From NCBI GenBank assembly GCA_017458765.1, contig JAFSZZ010000116.1, positions 1-41,201 of the forward strand: a stretch of DNA of 41,201 nucleotides, written 5' to 3'. The position numbers were made by a program, and so were the translations under genes. Shown here piece after piece: positions 38,089-41,201 of the stretch. The notes beneath the pieces were generated by a model. The model made no database searches, was not told where the DNA came from, and saw only the letters and a list, made by a program, of their open reading frames with translations. The stretch's first letter is position 1, and each line of letters opens with the position of its first letter. The DNA is from Lachnospiraceae bacterium. GTDB taxonomy: Bacteria > Bacillota > Clostridia > Lachnospirales > Lachnospiraceae.

Positions 38089-38157
38089 ACCGAATAGACA
38101 TGAAAAACGACCGCTTACGCAAAAGCACTGACATTTGGGTTTTTCCATACGTATAAT
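38089..38157 (+). promoter_or_regulatory. Tandem LytTR-type operator and promoter, site E (leader-peptide genes)
   Basis: ACCGAATAGACA (38089-38100) and the weaker ACCGCTTACGCA (38110-38121) repeat with period 21 and an A5 spacer. A perfect TATAAT (38152-38157) begins 30 bp after the second repeat. The first repeat starts 4 bp after the NRPS stop codon, so no terminator fits between the NRPS and this promoter. Confidence 0.78.
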
Positions 38158-38224
38158 TAAGCAAAGAACAAAACAAAAGCTTCACAGACAAAGTGGGAAG
38201 CAAAATCTTAAGGAGGAAAAACAA

Positions 38225-38500
38225 ATGGCAGAGAATAAGAACATGGAACTTAACGATGAGAAGATGGCCAAGGCAGCAGGTGGTGCGGGAAGATCCGATG
38301 AATATGATATGTACGGGTTTGTAGTGGATAAACTTCCTGCCGGGCAGTACGCAAATCACTATAACGTCAAGGGCGATAATGATGAGATATTCATCTGCTA
38401 TTACGCAGGAAATGATATTCTCGGTCCCGGAACAGAGGTGGGAATGATCCATATAGCTCAGGATAACGGATGGAAGATTGAACCGATAATGCATATCTGA
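38225..38500 (+). CDS. Small precursor protein with double-glycine leader (first)
   Basis: A 91-residue protein with an optimal AAGGAGG ribosome site before the ATG at 38225; the frame extends upstream but only through the operator. The leader is M-E-L-N-D-E-K-M-A-K-A-A-G-G ending at residue 20, with hydrophobic residues at -12 and -7, Ala at -4 and Gly-Gly at -2/-1, the layout recognised by C39 peptidases. The predicted 71-residue product is acidic, rich in Tyr, Gly and Asp, with one cysteine and no hydrophobic helix. It is larger than most class II bacteriocins and matches no family I recognise. Probable exporter: the C39-ABC protein at 8814. Function (toxin, signal or surface protein) is unknown. 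Confidence 0.85.
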   Translation: MAENKNMELNDEKMAKAAGGAGRSDEYDMYGFVVDKLPAGQYANHYNVKGDNDEIFICYYAGNDILGPGTEVGMIHIAQDNGWKIEPIMHI

Positions 38501-38573
38501 TCCGGGAAGAATTAACGACCGGAAACTGGAACATAACATAATAAGGATTTTCAATACAGAAAGGAGAAAGACT

Positions 38574-38882
38574 ATGAACGACAACAAGTATACAGAAATG
38601 ATCAAAAATTACAGGGAGAAAGCTAAGAATATGGAGCTGCCGGATGTGGACATGAAGGCTGCAACCGGAGGTGTTGGCGGAGCCAATGAGGCAACATGCC
38701 CTTACTGCGGCAAGCCTATGGCAGCCGGTAATTATCCCCTCGTCGGACGTGGGTGGAAATGCGCTGACTGCGGACTTACTACCGATTGTTCGGATGCGGA
38801 GACAATACAGATCATCCGTTACATGGAGCAGGCGGGCATTACGGATATCGGTTATCCGATATGGTGGAACAAGATCAAATGA
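38574..38882 (+). CDS. Small precursor protein with double-glycine leader and zinc-ribbon-like cysteines (second)
   Basis: A 102-residue protein with AAAGGAG before the ATG, 73 bp after the first precursor. Leader end M-E-L-P-D-V-D-M-K-A-A-T-G-G (residues 20-33) matches the first precursor at 8 of 14 positions, including those at -12, -7, -4, -2 and -1; a second Gly-Gly follows at 35-36. The core has C42-P-Y-C45 and C63-A-D-C66, a zinc-ribbon-like arrangement, plus Cys72, and ends with Y-P-I-W-W-N-K-I-K. A zinc-binding or disulfide-bonded exported peptide is plausible. It shares operator E with the first precursor. No known family recognised. Confidence 0.82.
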   Translation: MNDNKYTEMIKNYREKAKNMELPDVDMKAATGGVGGANEATCPYCGKPMAAGNYPLVGRGWKCADCGLTTDCSDAETIQIIRYMEQAGITDIGYPIWWNKIK

Positions 38883-38955
38883 TCTTATGAGAGACCGGAT
38901 CTATGGGGAATATTGAAGGAAAAGAGAAAAACACGGATTACGTGAACGACAGGAT

Positions 38956-38980
38956 AAGCAGGCTGTATGGCAGCCTGCTT
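38956..38980. terminator. Stem-loop between convergent genes, possible bidirectional terminator
   Basis: A perfect 10-bp inverted repeat, AAGCAGGCTG/CAGCCTGCTT, with a 5-nt loop. It lies between the leader-peptide operon (ends 38882) and the convergent LytTR gene (ends 39023). The T-tract is poor, so termination strength is uncertain. Confidence 0.6.
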
Positions 38981-39022
38981 CCTTCGGCTATATGTGCATG
39001 TGCTTTTTCATTCGTATACGGA

Positions 39023-39499
39023 TCATGCCTTGCCGGCTGTGGCATCCAGAAGTTCTTTTACACTTTTTACCCGCCTTCTTGCCACCCATGTACTCTGGCC
39101 GTTTTCAAATTCCACACCGATGGTTCCCGCGGTTGAAAAATCAAAGCATTTGACTTTGCGTATGTTTATTGTTTCCGACTGTGAGATCCGTACGAACCGG
39201 GTTTTGTCAAGCACGGTCTCGACTTCGTGCAATGGCTTCTTGACTTCATAGGTTTTCTGGGCAGTTTCCATCCACACCTTCCTGTTGGAAACGAACAGAC
39301 GGATTATCCTTCTTTGCGGGACCATTTCCATCTCATCGTTATAATAAGCCATGACAGACGGAGATTTATTCTCGGCATAGGATTGTACTGCGGAAATGAC
39401 GCCTTCGACATCGTCATCGCGCTTGCTGCTTTTTATATATACGGTCAGTTTTGGCCAGTCTTTATCTATAATGAGCTTTATTTCCGGTGTATCAGCCAT
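39023..39499 (-). CDS. LytTR DNA-binding domain transcriptional regulator (second copy)
   Basis: A 158-residue protein; GGAGG lies upstream of the ATG at 39499. It has the same architecture as the LytTR protein at 5374: a short N-terminal region (1-50) without a phospho-acceptor motif and a LytTR domain (about 55-150) with RISQSE, KVKCFD and GTIGVEF at equivalent places. The overall similarity is moderate, so the two may bind the same or slightly different operators. It is divergent from the small membrane protein/ABC operon and both directions carry the tandem repeats. It is the likely regulator of the second half of the locus, with autoregulation. Confidence 0.88.
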   Translation of the reverse strand: MADTPEIKLIIDKDWPKLTVYIKSSKRDDDVEGVISAVQSYAENKSPSVMAYYNDEMEMVPQRRIIRLFVSNRKVWMETAQKTYEVKKPLHEVETVLDKTRFVRISQSETINIRKVKCFDFSTAGTIGVEFENGQSTWVARRRVKSVKELLDATAGKA

Positions 39500-39521
39500 A
39501 GACTATGCTCCTCCCTCCAAA

Positions 39522-39589
39522 ATTTTATACTTTTTTTCGAAAAATCATACCTTCGATGTCTGATCGGTCGATTTTGATGTCTGATCGGT
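39522..39589 (-). promoter_or_regulatory. Tandem LytTR-type operator and promoter, site F (second LytTR gene)
   Basis: On the minus strand two identical repeats ACCGATCAGACA (39589-39578 and 39568-39557), period 21, spacer with A4. TAAAAT (39527-39522, inside TATAAAAT) begins 29 bp after the second repeat. This is the only site with two identical copies. Confidence 0.8.
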
Positions 39590-39621
39590 AATAAAAAATG
39601 CAAATTATGGAATACATTTTT

Positions 39622-39690
39622 ACCGATTAGACAAGAAAAATGACCGATTAGGCATGATCTGTTTAATCTGACAGACTTTTAAGAGATAAT
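39622..39690 (+). promoter_or_regulatory. Tandem LytTR-type operator and promoter, site G (membrane protein/ABC operon)
   Basis: ACCGATTAGACA (39622-39633) and ACCGATTAGGCA (39643-39654), period 21, spacer with A5. GATAAT (39685-39690) begins 30 bp after the second repeat. Sites F and G are 33 bp apart and point in opposite directions. Confidence 0.78.
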
Positions 39691-39753
39691 CGTACTATAA
39701 CAGATCAGGAGCAGTCCGGAATGACTGACTCTAAGAAATAGGAGGAATTGGAC

Positions 39754-39969
39754 ATGAAGAATATAAAAACAGGAACAATATGCGCGATCATCAGCATGAC
39801 ATCGGTACTGGTAATGTTTATCTGGGGATTTGTAGAGGGATCGTACGAGCACAGCTGGCTGGCTGTTGCAGCAGGAGGTATCATCTCATGCGCTGTGCAT
39901 ATGATAAGAAGAGATATTGAGGACAGCGGGAATCCGGACAAGAAGGATGAGAGTAAGGAAGATAAGTAG
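39754..39969 (+). CDS. Small two-helix membrane protein
   Basis: A 71-residue protein. The ATG at 39754 lies 7 nt after GGAGGA; a TTG at 39748 is less likely. Two hydrophobic segments (about 8-28 and 36-52) are followed by a highly charged tail rich in Asp, Glu and Lys. No Gly-Gly leader is present, so it is not an obvious exporter substrate. It sits first in the operon with an ABC ATPase 11 bp downstream, which suggests an accessory or immunity role. No family recognised. Confidence 0.75.
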   Translation: MKNIKTGTICAIISMTSVLVMFIWGFVEGSYEHSWLAVAAGGIISCAVHMIRRDIEDSGNPDKKDESKEDK

Positions 39970-39980
39970 GAGAAGCCATT

Positions 39981-40928
39981 ATGGGAGAGACGGTAGTAAA
40001 GATAGATAATCTGGTGAAAAATTATAAGGAACTGAGGGCGCTGGATCATTTAAGTCTTACGATTGAAAAGGGCGAGATCTTCGGACTGCTCGGTCCCAAC
40101 GGATCGGGTAAGACTACGACGATAAGCTGTCTTTTGTCATTGCTTGCATACAACGAAGGGACTATTGAACTTTTCGGTAAGCCGATGACTCCGACGAGTT
40201 ATGACATAAAGGCGCGCATCGGTGTGATACTGCAGAACGTTGCCGTGTTTGATGAACTCAATGTATATGAGAACATAGACTGTTTCTGCGGTCTGTATAT
40301 CAAGGATAAGGCCACGCGCAGGAAATACGTTGACGAAGCCATTGAATTCGTCGGGCTTAATGATTTTACCAGGTTTAAACCGAAGAAGTTATCCGGAGGA
40401 CTGCTCAGGCGTCTTAACATTGCCTGTGGTATAGCTCATAAGCCTGAATTTATCATACTTGATGAGCCTACTGTGGCTGTAGATCCTCAGAGCCGCAATA
40501 AGATCCTGGAAGGTATAGAGGAACTTAACAGGAACGGTGCGACTGTGATTTATACAACGCATTACATGGAAGAAGTCGAGCAGATCTGTACCAGGATAGC
40601 GATCATGGATCACGGCAGGAAGATCGCAGAAGGAACGAGCGGCGAACTTAAGCGGCTTATCAAAAACACAGAGACGGTAAGCATAGAGATGGATGAGCCG
40701 GAGGGTACACTCCTGAATTCAATGAGTTCTCTTGCAAATGTATATGAAGTCAAGTGGGAAGCCGGTAAGCTTAAGATCTATCTTGCAGGTGGTGAGCATA
40801 ATCTTCTCAATATAATGGATGCGCTGAAAACATCGGGCGTAAGTTTCGGACAGGTATACTCCGAACTTCCTACCCTTAATGATGTATTTCTTACCATAAC
40901 GGGTAAGGAATTAAGGGATAAGGACTGA
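39981..40928 (+). CDS. ABC transporter ATP-binding protein
   Basis: A 315-residue ATPase with AGGAG before the ATG. It has Walker A GPNGSGKT, a Q-loop, a signature LSGGLLRRL in which the usual Gln is Leu, Walker B FIILDEP and the switch histidine in YTTHYMEEVE. The C-terminal ~90 residues form the extension typical of drug- or lantibiotic-type ABC-2 ATPases. It pairs with the permease that follows 23 bp later. Being under operator G, it could give self-protection against, or export of, a product of the locus; this is inference. Confidence 0.94.
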   Translation: MGETVVKIDNLVKNYKELRALDHLSLTIEKGEIFGLLGPNGSGKTTTISCLLSLLAYNEGTIELFGKPMTPTSYDIKARIGVILQNVAVFDELNVYENIDCFCGLYIKDKATRRKYVDEAIEFVGLNDFTRFKPKKLSGGLLRRLNIACGIAHKPEFIILDEPTVAVDPQSRNKILEGIEELNRNGATVIYTTHYMEEVEQICTRIAIMDHGRKIAEGTSGELKRLIKNTETVSIEMDEPEGTLLNSMSSLANVYEVKWEAGKLKIYLAGGEHNLLNIMDALKTSGVSFGQVYSELPTLNDVFLTITGKELRDKD

Positions 40929-40951
40929 CCGCAGGCAGAAAGGAGAGGCTT

Positions 40952-41201
40952 ATGTTTTTGCATAACCTTAAATATGAGATAAAGATGAACTTAAGGGCTA
41001 AGGAAGTTATCATCTGGATGCTCCTGTTTCCATGCGTATTGAGCGTTCTGTATAAGGCGGCGTTCGGTAATATCTACGAAAACGGTGGGATAAAGACCGT
41101 TCCGGTGGCAGTGGTCGAGCATGAAAAGGATGATATGTTCCGCATCATGATGGGTGTGATGGGAGAGACCGAAACGACATATACGGAGAACGAGAGCAAT
41201 G
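40952..41201 (+). CDS. ABC-2 type permease, N-terminal part only
   Basis: The ATG at 40952 has AAAGGAG upstream and the frame stays open to the window end (83 residues). The start M-F-L-H-N-L-K-Y-E, a first membrane helix at about 19-37 and the following extracytoplasmic P-V-A-V-V-E-H segment are typical of ABC-2 permeases. It is the partner of the ATPase just upstream. The rest lies outside the window. Confidence 0.85.
   Translation, partial: MFLHNLKYEIKMNLRAKEVIIWMLLFPCVLSVLYKAAFGNIYENGGIKTVPVAVVEHEKDDMFRIMMGVMGETETTYTENESN

Noticed and set aside
38135..38224. Upstream extension of the first precursor frame
   Set aside because: Includes the TATAAT of site E; AAGGAGG fixes the start at 38225.
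38903..39136. Open frame of 77 codons after the leader-peptide genes, with a G-S-C-L-A-G-C-G stretch
   Set aside because: Weak ribosome site, contains the 38956-38980 stem-loop and overlaps the LytTR gene on the other strand; most likely not coding.

Overview
The window looks like a chromosomal accessory region from an anaerobic Firmicute of the Lachnospiraceae type (Butyrivibrio-like). This is an inference. It rests on moderate GC, strong AGGAGG-type ribosome sites, LytTR and DUF3021 genes, a DUF3798 lipoprotein, an NHLM-type C39/ABC exporter, a giant Ig-like/MBG-like surface protein and a short reductase-terminated NRPS. No rRNA, tRNA, insertion sequence, integrase or CRISPR array was seen.

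Layout. (1) 1-2604: a hemolysin III-type membrane protein (cut by the window edge) and a B12-binding radical SAM protein on the minus strand, then a DUF3021 membrane protein on plus. (2) 2597-7286: a hybrid histidine kinase (minus), a LytTR regulator (plus), an HPt protein and a double-receiver response regulator (minus). (3) 7552-20496: a probable 13-kb operon encoding a STAS protein, a second DUF3021 protein, a three-gene NHLM-like peptide exporter (small membrane-fusion-like protein, C39 peptidase-ABC, second ABC), a PP2C phosphatase/HATPase sensor, a second HPt protein, a DUF3798 lipoprotein, a second hybrid kinase and an AIM24-family protein. It ends at a strong intrinsic terminator. (4) 20691-38084: a 3352-residue secreted multidomain protein followed with no gap by a 2444-residue C-A-T-C-A-T-R NRPS. 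(5) 38225-38882: two small proteins with double-glycine leaders. (6) 39023-39499: a second LytTR regulator (minus). (7) 39754-41201: a small membrane protein, an ABC ATPase and the start of its permease.

What ties it together is a regulatory signature. Seven places carry a tandem 12-bp direct repeat, consensus ACCGA(A/T)(T/C)AGACA, with a period of exactly 21 bp, an A-tract in the 9-bp spacer, and a -10-like hexamer 29-31 bp downstream. These sites precede the first LytTR gene, the response regulator/HPt pair, the exporter/sensor operon, the giant protein/NRPS operon, the leader-peptide pair, the second LytTR gene and the ABC operon. The geometry is that expected for LytTR-family activators (9-bp repeats, 12-bp spacers, two helical turns).

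The inferred system is an integrated, probably population- or surface-sensing regulon. A phosphorelay (two hybrid kinases, two HPt proteins, one receiver protein) and a partner-switch module (PP2C/HATPase plus STAS) sit with two LytTR regulators that control export of processed peptides, a giant surface protein and a predicted reductively released dipeptide. The coupling of all these parts under one 21-bp repeat operator is the most notable feature of the window.
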